The position numbers and the translations under genes are program-made. The notes under the pieces are model-generated. The model made no database searches. It was not told the DNA's origin and saw only the letters and a list, made by a program, of their open reading frames with translations. From JAMLJG01 sp035327585 (lineage in GTDB: Bacteria > Verrucomicrobiota > Kiritimatiellia > CAIVKH01), in assembly GCA_035327585.1 (NCBI GenBank), contig DAOLDD010000016.1, positions 7,514 to 71,513 on the forward strand: a stretch of DNA of 64,000 bases, in the 5' to 3' direction. Each line of letters starts with the position of its first letter. Positions within the stretch are counted from its first letter, which is position 1. Shown here one piece after another: positions 42,401 to 51,000 of this stretch.

Positions 42401-44365
42401 GGACATCTGGTACTGGCCGGGACCGGTCTGGCTGAAGGACCCCAGGTTGGTCAGGCTGCCCTTGCTGACGTTGTCGATGGAGAGCGTAACGAGCACGCTG
42501 TTCGAGTCGTCATTCCACAGGCCGAGTTCCGCGAACGGCAGCAACGGCGCGGCCGGCGCGAGCAGCAACGGCTGATCTTCCGGCGGCGGCAGATTAACGA
42601 ACTGCGGCGCGAGGTTGACGCTCGTGATCCGCACCTTGACGCTGCTGTTGGAAGCCTTCAGGCCGGAGCTATCCGTGGCGACCAGGGTGAACGTGCTTTC
42701 GCCAATCGCATCCACCGGCAGCGCGCCGGGCGTCGGGGTGTAGGTCACCGATTGCAGCGCCAGCGAAAGCTGCGCCGGCGTCTGGAAGGGGAAACCCGTG
42801 GCAGAGAACGTGCCAAGCGACGGGTCCGTCTGCGTCAGCACCGCCTGCACCGGCTGCAGGCCGCCCTGGTTCTGGTCCTGAACGAACACGGTGGGGAACA
42901 CGGTGAACGCGGGGTCGGCGTCTGTCCGGTTGACTGTCTGCACCGGGATGCCGGAAATCTGCGGGGGGCTCTGCGACTGAACGATCGTAAAGATGTTGGT
43001 TTCCGTCGCGACGCCACCGAAGCCGTCGTTCAGGATGAACCGGAAGGCGACCTGCTCGGTCAGCGAGGTGAGCGCGGCTGGCGTCGCCTGCACGACGAGG
43101 TTCTGCACATCCGCAATGAGTCCCGCGATGTTGTTCGTGAGCGCGGTGGTCGGAATGATATTGAGCAGCGAGGCTTGGTTCGTATTCACGAGCTGGATGG
43201 AAAGCGAAAACTCATCCTCGCCGAGGTCGGGGTCATAGATGAACCCGACCTGGAACGGCTGGACCTGCAAGCCCTCGACGACCGAAGTGGGGTTGAGGGT
43301 CATCGCGAACGAGGGCGGCGTATTGATCACCTCGATGGCCAGCGTCACCGTGCTCGTGACCGAAATGTTGTCGGCCACACCGCGCACGCGCACGGAGGAG
43401 GAAAGGTTGTTGATCGTGCCGGGAATGCCGCGGAAGGGCAGCGGCTGCACGCCGACCCCGGCAATCGCGGTGGTGACCTGGGCCGGGGTGCCCGTGAAGA
43501 TTTGGGTGAGCTGCCCGTTGGCCAGCGTGGCAAACTGGTCGTTGGCGAGGACGGCCGTCGCCACAAGCAGTTCATTCGACGGCATCAGGTGGTCCACATC
43601 GGCAATGGAGACGCTGGCAAACACATTGGTTACGCCGACGTTGTCGCCGAAGGCGCGGTTGACGAGGCCGGAAATGGTCGACGGGTCGGGCACGGGCGTG
43701 ACGGTCAGGGTGAAAATGCGGTTGGTCGTGTGAAGGCCGTCCTCCACGGTGATTGTGATGGTGGAGCTTCCGTTAATGTTCGCCCGGGGCGTCAACTGCA
43801 CCGTCCTGTTCGAGCCGGAGCCGCCGAGCACCGCGTCCACGAGGTTCGTATTGCTGGAGGTCGCCGTGACGACGAGTTGTGTGACCGGGGTGTCGGGATC
43901 GGACACGGTGAACGGCACGTTGGTGGACCCGTCCTCCGGAATCGTCCGGTTCGCCACCGCGCTGATGACGGGTGGATACGGACGAAACACGACCACGAAC
44001 TGCACACTGCCGGTTGAGCCGCCGCTGACCGCTTCAATTCGGGCGGTCACGGAGCCCGACTGGTTGGGCAGTGGCTCCAAGCTCACGGTGCGGTTCGTAC
44101 CGCCCCCGGTAATCGTAATGTTGGTCTGCGGAACGATGGATGTTCCCGCGACGATAAAACTGTCCAGCGTGGCCCCAAACGGACCGAAGTTAAATCCGCC
44201 GCTAAACGTCGCGCCGGGCGCGGAGTTTGTCGCCGGGGAGGAGAACGTCAGGTTCACCTCCGGCTGGGCAACCACCAGCCCGGGGGCAAGCGTGGCGGCG
44301 AACAAGGCGGCGGCGGTGAGGCGCCGGACGGCTGAGGCGGGAAGGCGCGGGGTCCACGTTTTCAT
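33413..44365 (-). CDS. Giant secreted cadherin-like / FG-GAP surface protein (3650 aa)
   Basis: Signal peptide at residues 1-35. Approximate layout: 36-700 cadherin-like beta modules (VTEDG and PxFTDPD-type strands); 720-1060 a right-handed beta-helix-like repeat with CSLP/choice-of-anchor character (NHLVTRTANDGLPGSF); 1065-1200 a lamin-tail-like segment (LVINEILFEDGPVHFVELYV). From about 1270 to 2700 come about a dozen cadherin-like modules with VLANDxxxxG and YTPxxGFVGxExFxYxVxD. Then repeats to 3000, about seven FG-GAP-type units at 3030-3430 (FGQSVAISPDLIAVGADGDE), a last cadherin-like module and a conserved C-terminus (NPDGDDLSNDEEYAFGGDPN). It probably mediates adhesion or matrix building. 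GGAGAG lies 9 nt before the ATG. The last gene of the block; function is inferred. Confidence 0.85.
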   Translation of the reverse strand: MKTWTPRLPASAVRRLTAAALFAATLAPGLVVAQPEVNLTFSSPATNSAPGATFSGGFNFGPFGATLDSFIVAGTSIVPQTNITITGGGTNRTVSLEPLPNQSGSVTARIEAVSGGSTGSVQFVVVFRPYPPVISAVANRTIPEDGSTNVPFTVSDPDTPVTQLVVTATSSNTNLVDAVLGGSGSNRTVQLTPRANINGSSTITITVEDGLHTTNRIFTLTVTPVPDPSTISGLVNRAFGDNVGVTNVFASVSIADVDHLMPSNELLVATAVLANDQFATLANGQLTQIFTGTPAQVTTAIAGVGVQPLPFRGIPGTINNLSSSVRVRGVADNISVTSTVTLAIEVINTPPSFAMTLNPTSVVEGLQVQPFQVGFIYDPDLGEDEFSLSIQLVNTNQASLLNIIPTTALTNNIAGLIADVQNLVVQATPAALTSLTEQVAFRFILNDGFGGVATETNIFTIVQSQSPPQISGIPVQTVNRTDADPAFTVFPTVFVQDQNQGGLQPVQAVLTQTDPSLGTFSATGFPFQTPAQLSLALQSVTYTPTPGALPVDAIGESTFTLVATDSSGLKASNSSVKVRITSVNLAPQFVNLPPPEDQPLLLAPAAPLLPFAELGLWNDDSNSVLVTLSIDNVSKGSLTNLGSFSQTGPGQYQMSGSLAAVLGSLTNIAYTLNPLFPFPPDDPGGTVFTLSARDYALLTTTKTLYIQVQEAPRNHLVTRTANDGLPGSFTYALANAGNNDVITFALPSYPAIVRMPGSSPSTLQRNVTIKGPGANLLAISGDGNGDTTPDRQLFRIRSRVTIEGVTLTHGTAAFGGAILVESNGFLTLRRCAVVDSSATQYGGAIDVDGGQLTLDGCFIARNRVSEDLGVSAGGVSIYSDKEIQIINTTFAGNVQPNATGDGGGALVAQRRSNGVFMNTYVKHCTFIDNEDASTRASAALSVDFGTRIRAANSIFSDFSGRNIDVAGAGVFISLGGNICDDSTRTLNLQEGQSGDVFLLDHITDDTLTDPLLAPLNLSGDPTPFAEPLAGSPAINKGFGSTTAVDQRGVLRQGLPDAGAAEFNALGRLVINEILFEDGPVHFVELYVRRDSTPVDLAPYSLFIDGVKVHDFAASTIIGTNALFAANDPAPTLVNPGFGFVVAFTNNPISVTSDSNPTPVVRPSETNAPNSLPSRGIITVGAGGAMEPVARAAYLGDYLDPASGTNLLDTTGNSIALAPQYRGFALVPHSLILPGPFDGVDMSRNMAVNQYSIGADVLGTPFGQENAEPLAVPDVFTVSEDDLSTLLVLANDFDGDGNDRLVIVDVSATSDAGSGDAAVTNSQLGAELAISPDDLPLRGTHIVYDPRATAALQALPVGVEIIDTFYYEIIDYGSAAVEGYSDGTGGTTIVAATNHRLTNDAEIVITGAFPADYNGVHAVTVVDENEFTIAVPYVAATSNGTWETVLPRAPTSRDEASVSVRVVGANDPPVANLDVITNVTERQTVRLMVRPELAGTPLVFPGDPVPAPDMLAQDILSNDDDIDSDDTWSTLRAYAVLGSVNEIVGYTGTPGAQPVIVEAPAHGLLTGDQLLIANYGGHPSYNGFHTVTVLNDNFLSIPVFYVDNAAEKGVWAVVTEANRYSATTDVGATVTLTLRANQEEDHLIYDASASAFLQGLAEGELYTNRFYYAVADSHGAIGIGPIDFVIVGVNNTPTPGNDPGALDQLDPLVGGTNTLSQVLKFGLDLMYTLPPTAGGSNRVDLQVLDLGGTIPGTIVLNDFFTTTEDKVLQIQAADLLANDTDIDRIDVLNVIAVDALSREGALVSLGGTTITFNPTTASNLQALAREELLVDTFNAVISDGMTGGTVTSLVAVLVVGVNDTPIANPDFRITNEDEVLVIDPRTNDVERDINFVIPDDRLRIVAVTNWPNPGLALVNMSGTNVTHDAPVSQLLNQLADWQSFTNVFGYAITDNSFLFAMDDEFYVPAGTVGRVLDVLANDRDFTDSAGNLTIISAGPTLQGGVVSISTNGQSLVYSSPAAFAGDDYFRYTIQNDKGDVNSGRVLVRSVVASINGVLHAANDHYAVAAGETAVMNVLSNDGMLPANGGALAISGIISSSIPGQPILTNNTFVYVATNGAPTLTFRYEVNGGGSSTAQADVTLAVIERRGTLNIRDDAFSVLAGSFDNELDVLANDALVTASTAGLFIKEIVQPPLNGTLTTNGAGTRLVYTPNVEFIGIEQVAYLAADGIGGTGTGLVSIAVGRVDVAPDFFKIAATTNPVPVGLNVLANDRMLANPTGTLTIVSVNPSAPTAIGTLQIHGSGKSLLFTPSNTLGQLDFDYVVEDGGTPARVATGRVTIATVASGIYANPDRFIVRGGGADYVFNVLTNDISYPNVNKTYTILSIGVGPNAPNQGGVVSIVDNRLVYTPANGFFGEETFTYLMSDSVNTDVAQVSVSVRRGDLIANDDAYTVYYELLPGTNVAASFTLPVTLNDRIQPPLDQVISIFALGAGTNQPSQGGSLQVAPDNQSLIYRPVLATATSYVEQFTYEISDGGDRRASAVVRVLVQNRASNLVAVTQDDAFTVARNSTNNVLPVLANDFVLPGSAAGWKVTGVGASLYGATVSFSNTVVRYTPPAGFVGVDVFSYSVSDGLGGTGEALVTVRVGSMPTMPDLFVALSGTSNNELDVLANDPLTTDYEEEYTLHSVFGQNAGGAVSVSGGNTVLYTPVGVYTGGYPYTESFFYRVADESSVLVTGRVQVLVQNASSGRSTSTITLVVEGRNDQPEIDNPAMPIAITDKESTKPFLHVLFTEVDQQLQEVVDVTVALDDAAKGTFRNQDGFVEVLPGVYALTNVTAAHATVRIRDIIFEPTENRITVPQSETTFFTITITDNKSAPVTDTNSTVTVTAINDPPQILGTRADQTTFRLMPIHLFSSVTIVEVDDLTLQPLTVTITMDITTNGVLTNTSSFALLTAGVYRATGITAAAATAQLRLMQFVPSTNPFPIGTSRTNAFLLEVNDGFAPTVSDFTTTVIALNSYEGQLQPTNINLRGQFGTSVDTLNDFAVVGAPGATTNGINAGSAFIYRRDPTPAVTNNWIEWRHLRPAQVDTNDRFGQSVAISPDLIAVGADGDETGGIDMGAVYLFGRHVGGSNNWGELVRIAPTNVANAARFGYAVQVEGDWLAVGAPRAALDGTTNGAVFIFNRNAGGPDAWGEVARRTPTGAGITNSDFGWNLALSGDRLAVGAPRADINTNLTLREGSAYFLSRNTGGPDNWGIAQRVDSLVTNQAGEFGWSVAVDGNLALIGAPAVAFGTNTSVGVAYLLEWNATSNAWVHVTRFDRQTENERRFGNAVGIKGKRLIIGAPFTATTPNLGATFMLRPDPASPTNWIQVFKFNRPAGSTAGQFGASLGIDTETFIVGAPADTAEGSNRGFAYIFRYKPNNPPVLALPVADQFADLGDPYHFPIPAGTFTDPDLDDVLTLTATFPSGSNGLDFISGAVTGTSEYIGMTPVALQATDLSGASASQTFQVIVIDGILLSNTPRDLWNLARFGNDVTNAALAASLWGGGANPDGDDLSNDEEYAFGGDPNAPEDRRITLGPSPDGHLIITYHRRTDDPGLLYTLQGSNNMTTWMDMAWTVISETTAPVEPGVEFVTVKIAVIGPVTVQHYRILVGF

Positions 44366-44414
44366 GAGGCGGCACTCTCCATCGGGGTCATGAGAATCTT
44401 GAGGCTATGGTCAT

Positions 44415-45437
44415 TCATGGGGCGGGTGGTTTTTGTTCCGGCCGCCATTCGGCGGGCGAACGCAGCTCCGGCGGCTCCGGCGTTTCCGGCATGGGAATCG
44501 CCAGCTGCGACGCCTTCTCCGAGTCGATTTCAATGCGGGCGGCGGCCATTAAGTTACTGGCGAACGAGCGCTCGATCTCCTCCTGCCGCTGGCGGATCAG
44601 GCGGCGGCGCAGCACCGGCGCCACCTCCTCAAACGAGGTCACCTCGGCGGGCTGCAGGCCGGTTTTCATCACGACGTACAAGCCGTCGCCCGCGGCCATC
44701 ACCTCGCTGACGGCGCCCAGTTCCAGCGCGAGGCCGGCTTTGAGCACCGCGTCCGGGTGCCGGTGTTCCGCGCTGTTAACTTCAATCCAGCCCAAATCGC
44801 CGCCGCGGTAGCGGCTGATCGTGTCCTCGGAATATTCCGCGGCCACCGTGCCGAACCCCGGGATACGTCCCTGCTGCGTCGCCGCGGCGGGATCGGCGAG
44901 GAAGGCGGCCCGCGCCTTTTCGAGTTCCTCCCGCAGCGCTTCCGCCTGTGCATCCGGATCGCGCGCCTGCACCCTGCGGAACAGCACCGCCAGGCGAACC
45001 ATTTCGGGGCGCGTGTAGCCCGCGAGATTGGAGTCGTAATGCGCGCGCAGGTCGTCATCCGTCACGCGCACGCCGTCGCGCATGACCTGCAGCGTGCGAT
45101 CGAGCCACTGGCCGAGTTCGCGGTTCTCCAACTCCCGCTGCACCGCGGGATCGTGCAGGTGCTCGGATTTTCGCGCCTCCTGCAACATCACGCGCCGCTG
45201 GATGAGCTCCTGGAGGATCGCCTGCGGGTCGCCAACCGGCCGCTTCGATGCGAGGCGGCGCTGGACCTCAAACTGGACGTCTTCCTCGGTGATCCGCTCG
45301 CCGTTCACGCGCGCCAGCCACTCCGGCTCCGCGACGGATGGCGCCGGCGACTTCTTTCCGCAGGATGCGGCGAGCAGCAGGACCAATGTCCCGACCAGCA
45401 AGCCCCCCCCGCGAAGGATGCGCGCACGCCCGTGCAT
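44415..45437 (-). CDS. PpiC-type peptidyl-prolyl isomerase lipoprotein
   Basis: The protein is 340 residues from the ATG at 45437. A signal sequence ends in a lipobox LLAASCGKK, so it is lipid-anchored in the envelope. A SurA-like N-terminal helical region (RVNGERITEEDVQFEVQRRL; ILQELIQRRVMLQEAR) is followed by a parvulin domain (about 190-290, GFGTVAAEYSEDTISRYRGGDLGWI and GLALELGAVSEVMAAGDGLYVVMKTG), where GGDLGW is the family signature. These proteins help secreted proteins fold or reach the outer membrane. Its ATG overlaps the stop of the Calx-beta gene (TGATG); ATG at 45449 is an alternative. It sits between giant secreted proteins, suggesting a dedicated chaperone. Confidence 0.88.
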   Translation of the reverse strand: MHGRARILRGGGLLVGTLVLLLAASCGKKSPAPSVAEPEWLARVNGERITEEDVQFEVQRRLASKRPVGDPQAILQELIQRRVMLQEARKSEHLHDPAVQRELENRELGQWLDRTLQVMRDGVRVTDDDLRAHYDSNLAGYTRPEMVRLAVLFRRVQARDPDAQAEALREELEKARAAFLADPAAATQQGRIPGFGTVAAEYSEDTISRYRGGDLGWIEVNSAEHRHPDAVLKAGLALELGAVSEVMAAGDGLYVVMKTGLQPAEVTSFEEVAPVLRRRLIRQRQEEIERSFASNLMAAARIEIDSEKASQLAIPMPETPEPPELRSPAEWRPEQKPPAP

Positions 45438-48094
45438 CACGGCGTCCATTCGACCTCCACGATCGTGAAGATCGCCTGGACCTCGCCCGCGGCGGGATCG
45501 ACCACATAGAACACCCGCTGCGGGTCCTGCTGCGCGTTCAGTGCCGGCATCTCGACCAGCGGAACCTGGCTGCCGGTCGTATTGAGCAGATCCGTCGCCG
45601 CGGACACGCGGTACGCCACATCGCTCACGCTCAACGGCTTCTTGAACGTCACGCCCAGACGCCCGTCGTGGAGGAACGGTTGCGGCATGCCGGAAAGGTC
45701 CGTGGCGGACGCGCCCGCGCCGAAGGCATAGCGCTCCAGGTTCGGGATGCCCGATTCACCCGGCGCGGCCTGGGCGAAGTCCGCCAGGCCGCCCTCGCCG
45801 CCGGCTTCGCGTGTGCGCCACGCGTCAAAGGAGTCGATGCGCTCAATGATCGCGACCTGCGCCGTCGCGCTGCCCGAGACACGGTAGGACGCGCTCGTGT
45901 TAATCGATAGCACCACGGTCTCCATGCCGCCCGCGAGATTCGCGCCAGCCTTCGGCGTGACCTGCACCATGGCCATCGTCTGCCAGGCGGGCATGTACAG
46001 CGTCGTGGCGATGGTGTTGTAGTCGGTCCCATTCGCGGCCGTACCGGCGATCTTCAGGCGCACGAGCACGTCAACGTTCACCACATCGCGGCGCGTGATC
46101 AGGAAGGTCGCGGGCGTGAGCGTGTCTTTCACCGCGACGGGCTCAAGCACCTCGATTTCGACCAGCATCAAGAGATCTTCGATCGTCAGCGTGGCGCGGT
46201 CGGCGGCGCCGACGCGGTAGCCGCTGCCCGGCTGGACCACAAGCTGCACGGTCTCCGCCGGCTCGGTGATGCTGTCCGCGAACGGCGTGATCGTGACCGT
46301 GACCGCGGCCTGGCCCTCCGGGAACGTCACCGTGCCGGGCACCAGCGCGTAGTCGACGCCGTTCTGCGCGGCGCCCGACATGGCGATGTTCACCACGAGG
46401 TCGCCGTCAAGACTGCCGCGACGGGTCAGCGTGAAAATGCCCGGAGCCGGCCCGTTTTCGGACGCCTGCGCGGTCGTCGCCGCCACCGTGATCATCGGTT
46501 CCAACTTCAACCCGGCCACGAGCAGGCGGCCCGATTCGATCAGGCTGTACAGGTCCGCGTCCGCCGCGGACAGGCCGGGCAGGCGCACGGCCAGGTTGGT
46601 GAACCCGACGCCGTCCCCATCGAGATCAACCTGCAGGCGCTGGACGCCCGCGGTCGGGGAGAAGCGCAGGTAGTGGTGCACGAACGCGCCCGGCGTGACG
46701 GTCAGACGCGATAGATCAAGCACGTCGAGGTCCGCCAGCGAAAAGTCCTCAATCGTCTTGAGTCCGCCCACGAAGGACTTGAAGACAAACCGGTCCGCGC
46801 CCGGCCCGCCCGCAAGCAGGTCGTTCCCCGCGCCGATGAAGAGGACGTCGTCCCCGGCGCCGCCGCGCACCGTGTCGTGCCCCGCGCCGTCCGCGAAGAC
46901 GTACTGACGTTCGGCGCCGTAGCTCGCAAGATGGCTCGCCAGTCCCGCGGCATCGAGACCCGCGGAGGGCGCGGCCAGCGAGACGTTCGTCGAAATCGAG
47001 CCGCCATCCGCGATCACGTAACCCGCGGAAGCGAACAGGTGATTGTCGAGGCGCTGCACTTCCAGCGCGGGCAACTCGGCGGGCAGCAGGTCCGCCGGCT
47101 CATAGGCCAGCAACTGGACCGTGCCGGTGGAAATGGCGGACGCCGTTTCATCGCGCAATTCCACCGTGAAGAAGCCGGGCTGCGCCAGCGAGCCATCGTG
47201 GGTATACACCAGGCGCCCGCGGAAGAGCTCGGCCTGCGTGAACTGCGCGCCGACTTCGAGCACCGTGTCGGGATTCGCCGGATTCGCCATCGTGTTGCGC
47301 AATGTCAGGGCGCCTGCGGCCGGCAAGCCGGTGAGCGTGAAGACGAGGTTGCTCGGCCCGCTGTTGAGATCCTTCACATCCAGCAGGACCGCAGTCGCCC
47401 CGGCCGGATAGACGACCAGCTCGCCGGTCAGCAATTCGGGATTGCGATAATCGTGGTTCGGATCCAGCCCCTGCAAATACGCCTGCAACGCGGTCAGCCC
47501 GTCGCCGCTCCGGTCCGTGTTCGCGTCGTTCGGGTTCTGCTTGTCGAGGCCGTGCTTGTCCTCCCACCAGTCGGCCATGCCATCGCCGTCCGTGTCCACC
47601 GCCGCGCGACCGAGCGCCAGATCCATCCGGTACGTCGCGGTGCGGAGAAGTTGTTCGCTCGTGAACGCGCTGCTGGCCGGGCCGAGCAACGCGGCGGTCT
47701 CGCCATCGACCGTGACGAGTTTGTGCACATGCGTCTGCGGCACGGGCGGCAACGGTACGCCGCCGGTCTGGGTCAGCCCGAGCGCCATCGCGGAATGCGG
47801 CACTTCGAGGCGATAGGACAACTCCCCGCCCTGGAAGGCAAACAGCGAGGTGGTCAGCGTAACCTCCACACCGTCCGAACGCTGGATCGTCCACTGCAAC
47901 GCGCCCTCATTAATCATGAACGGCTGCGCGGACCCGGTCCCGATGACTTTCCCGTAGAAGATCGTCGCCGGCTCGCTGAACGTCTGGGCCTCCGCGCGGG
48001 ACAGCCCCCCCGCGAGGACCATGCACGCGGCTGCGACGCACGCGGGGCGCAACAGGTTACTTAAAATGCTCATGTTCGATCCCATCCTCTTCAT
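45437..48094 (-). CDS. Secreted Calx-beta / RTX-like repeat protein (885 aa)
   Basis: A signal peptide spans residues 1-31 (MKRMGSNMSILSNLLRPACV...). Around 165-210 lies a Ca-binding thrombospondin-3-like stretch (DTDGDGMADWWEDKHGLDKQ). Near 395-430 is an RTX/hemolysin-type nonapeptide run (GGAGDDVLFIGAGNDLLAGG). Two or three Calx-beta domains span about 530-745 (SENGPAPGIFTLTRRGSLDG; DYALVPGTVTFPEGQAAVTV). All bind Ca or form beta scaffolds outside the cell. The start at 48094 overlaps the stop of the 3066-residue gene (TGATG), so the two are translationally coupled; a start at 48073 is possible. A large extracellular protein is secure; RTX secretion through type I is unproven. Confidence 0.85.
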   Translation of the reverse strand: MKRMGSNMSILSNLLRPACVAAACMVLAGGLSRAEAQTFSEPATIFYGKVIGTGSAQPFMINEGALQWTIQRSDGVEVTLTTSLFAFQGGELSYRLEVPHSAMALGLTQTGGVPLPPVPQTHVHKLVTVDGETAALLGPASSAFTSEQLLRTATYRMDLALGRAAVDTDGDGMADWWEDKHGLDKQNPNDANTDRSGDGLTALQAYLQGLDPNHDYRNPELLTGELVVYPAGATAVLLDVKDLNSGPSNLVFTLTGLPAAGALTLRNTMANPANPDTVLEVGAQFTQAELFRGRLVYTHDGSLAQPGFFTVELRDETASAISTGTVQLLAYEPADLLPAELPALEVQRLDNHLFASAGYVIADGGSISTNVSLAAPSAGLDAAGLASHLASYGAERQYVFADGAGHDTVRGGAGDDVLFIGAGNDLLAGGPGADRFVFKSFVGGLKTIEDFSLADLDVLDLSRLTVTPGAFVHHYLRFSPTAGVQRLQVDLDGDGVGFTNLAVRLPGLSAADADLYSLIESGRLLVAGLKLEPMITVAATTAQASENGPAPGIFTLTRRGSLDGDLVVNIAMSGAAQNGVDYALVPGTVTFPEGQAAVTVTITPFADSITEPAETVQLVVQPGSGYRVGAADRATLTIEDLLMLVEIEVLEPVAVKDTLTPATFLITRRDVVNVDVLVRLKIAGTAANGTDYNTIATTLYMPAWQTMAMVQVTPKAGANLAGGMETVVLSINTSASYRVSGSATAQVAIIERIDSFDAWRTREAGGEGGLADFAQAAPGESGIPNLERYAFGAGASATDLSGMPQPFLHDGRLGVTFKKPLSVSDVAYRVSAATDLLNTTGSQVPLVEMPALNAQQDPQRVFYVVDPAAGEVQAIFTIVEVEWTP

Positions 48095-51000
48095 CAGTAT
48101 CCGGGGAACCCGTATGTTTGGAAGATCAGTTGAATATCCGTCACCTGGTCGATGAACCGGTCCAAGCCCTCGTCCGGATCGGCATTGAGCGTCAGACCCG
48201 GAATGATGAGAAGCCACTCGGTGTTCCACACCGACCGGCCCACGAGGCGGCTGTCGAACACCAGTTCATCGTAGTCCACCTCCGCCTCCGCGTTGTGATA
48301 GGCGCGGAAGCTGGGGTAGCGGCGCGGCGAGCCAATCCGCCCATTGAGGCTGTCCAACAGCGGCCGGTACGCGCTCTGGTCGAGATTCGCCGTGACCGAC
48401 GGCAGCGGCACCGGCACCTGCTGGTCCACGACCTTCCACACGCGCACCTTGTCGGGCGACGACGCGTTGGGAATCGACATCACGTCGGACCCGACCGGGA
48501 ACAGATACACACGCGGCGCCTGCGGGAGGTCGTTGAGCACGTCATCCGACAGGTAGTCCGAGAACCAGACGCCAACCGAGCGGATCTTCGTCGCGAATAC
48601 CGACGGGTCGTAGGCGTGGTCGCCGCCGCTCAGCGGACGCCCGAACGCGTTCTGGCCCGCCGTGATCGTCGTCCCGAACCGCAGCACGATGCCGGGTTCC
48701 ACCGCCGCGTTGCCGTTCGCGTCGATGTCGGAGGCAAACGGACGCGCGAGATACCGGTATTCCGGGATGTCCCACAGGTTTTCGACGCGCGCGTTTTCGA
48801 GCGTCTGCCGCCAGAGTTCGTCCGAGTCCTGGCCGCCGCCGGGGAAATGGCTGTCCCCAACGGGCTGGGTTTCCCCGCTCGGCAGGATGCGGAAGTATTC
48901 GGTGCGCAGCGACATCTTGCCGGTCTCGTACTGCGGATTGTTGAATCCGAGCTGGCCCTTCAGCGCTTCGTGGTTGATGCGCAGGCGCGCGAGCACCTCG
49001 GCCAGCCCACCCTCGCCGATCTGCGGCTCGCCATCGGGGAGGTAGCCGATCGTCCGCGCCTTCACGATGTCGGAGAAGAGCGCGCTGGGCGAACCCGCGT
49101 CCGACGGATCGAAGTTCGTCTCATAGTCGTACGCCTTCGCTGCGAGATACGTGTAGCGCGCGGCGATGTCGAACATCGAGTTGTAGGTCTGCAGCGCGTG
49201 GTTGCGGTGCACGCGGAAGGCCATGTCCTGATAGCGGTTCAACTGCGTCATCGCGGCGACGCGCTTGTTGAACGCGGCGCGCTCGTCGATCAGGCGGGCG
49301 CCCTGCGCGACCACGGTGCGGTAGCGATCCGACAGCGCGCGCAGCGCCTCGATCTCCTTGAAGATCGCGATGCGCAGCACCGGCTCGTCGCCCATCAGGT
49401 CCTCGATGCCCTTGAGCAGTTCACGCTGCGCCTGCTTGCGCTCGGCGTTTTCATTCGCGATGCCGACCTCCGCCTCCGCGATGTCGAACGCGATCTCCGT
49501 CGCGAGCAGCAACCCGCGGGACACCGCCTGCGCCACGCTGATGCCGCCGACGACGGCCACCTCGGTCAGCTTCAAGCCGCCGACCGCGGGCGCCAGCGCG
49601 TCGCCCGGCGAAATCGCGAGACCGCCGGTCGGCAGGTTTTTCGGGAAGGATTTGCCGGCCGCCTCGAACGAACCGGTCACGACATCCTTGGAGTCCTCAA
49701 TGATTTCGATGACGCCGTTGATGCCCTTGATCAGGTTTCCGATGACATACTTGGAGCGGATGAACGCGTCGGTACGGTCCTTGATCTCCTTGGTGGTCTG
49801 CAACTGCGCATTCGCCAGCCGCAGGTTGCGGATGATCTCGCCCGTCAACGCGTCCCAGGCGCCGATCGCGATGGCGACCTCCGCCTCCTGCTGGATCATC
49901 TCGTTGATGATCGTCTGCAATTCGCCCACCGCCGGACGGCTGTCCCACGCCGCGGGCGCCTGGAAGGTATAGCCCGCCGCCGTAACCGGCATGAGCTGCG
50001 AGAAGTTCTCCAACGGCACCTTCGGCGAGGAAACATCCGTGTACGAAACCGAATAGTAGCCGTCGCGCGCCATGACCGGCGTGTTGACCGACGTGTCCGG
50101 CGCGAAGGTCGGCGAATACAACGCGCGCATATCGCTGCCGAGCGTCGTGATGCTCAGACCGCCACTGCCATTGACGTAACCCGTGTAGAGGTCGCCGCCG
50201 GTCAGCACCCCATTCGTGTTGAACGAGGCGAACGAAAGCGTCGGCCCGGGCACGGTCTTGTTGCTGATCTCGCGGGTGTTCACATACATGTAGAGCGCGA
50301 GGTCGGGGCCGTCATAGCCCGCGGGGAAGAGCTTGCCGGGGCCGACGGTGCCGCTGTAGGGCCGGCCGAAAATTTCGATCAACTGGTTCTTGTAGGACAG
50401 GTCTTCCTGGAACACGTCGTTGCGGAACTCGGCCTCGGTCATCGCGATCTGGCGGAGGCGGTTCTGCGATTCGTTCGCGTTGTCCCACACGGCGCGCGCG
50501 TTGTTGAGCGCGATCATCGCGCGATCGTAGATCTGCTCGAAATACGAGCGGCCGAACACCAGGTCATCCACCATCGAGGGCGAGATGTCGAACGGCACCG
50601 CGTCGGACGAGATGCGGAGCGGGTTCATGCCGCGGTTCGCGTCGTCGAGCGTCTGCTGGATCGCGTTCAGGTTCGCGGACACGACCTTGATGTCGCCGTT
50701 CTCCTGGCGGTCCACCTTCTGGATGCCTTCCAGCGTCTCGTTTGGATGCTGCGAGGGCAGCAGGGCGTTCGCCGTGACCCAATCAAAATATGCGCCCTGC
50801 GCGGAACGGCGCGCCCAGTCCTGCACGCCCCACGCGCGATCCTTGTTCACGTCCGTGTAGCCCTGCCACTGCGCGGCCGGGTCCTCGACGTAGTGGTTGC
50901 GATAGGTCGTGGACAGGATTTCCGCGCCCGCGCGCGCCTTCGACGCGGCGATCTGCGCGAACTTCCGCTCATCGAGGAAGTCCACTTTGATCACGATGTC

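Noticed and set aside
45437..48094. Type I secretion substrate with its own ABC exporter
   Set aside because: Only one short RTX-like run is visible, the protein has a normal signal peptide, and no ABC transporter, membrane-fusion protein or TolC-like gene is nearby.
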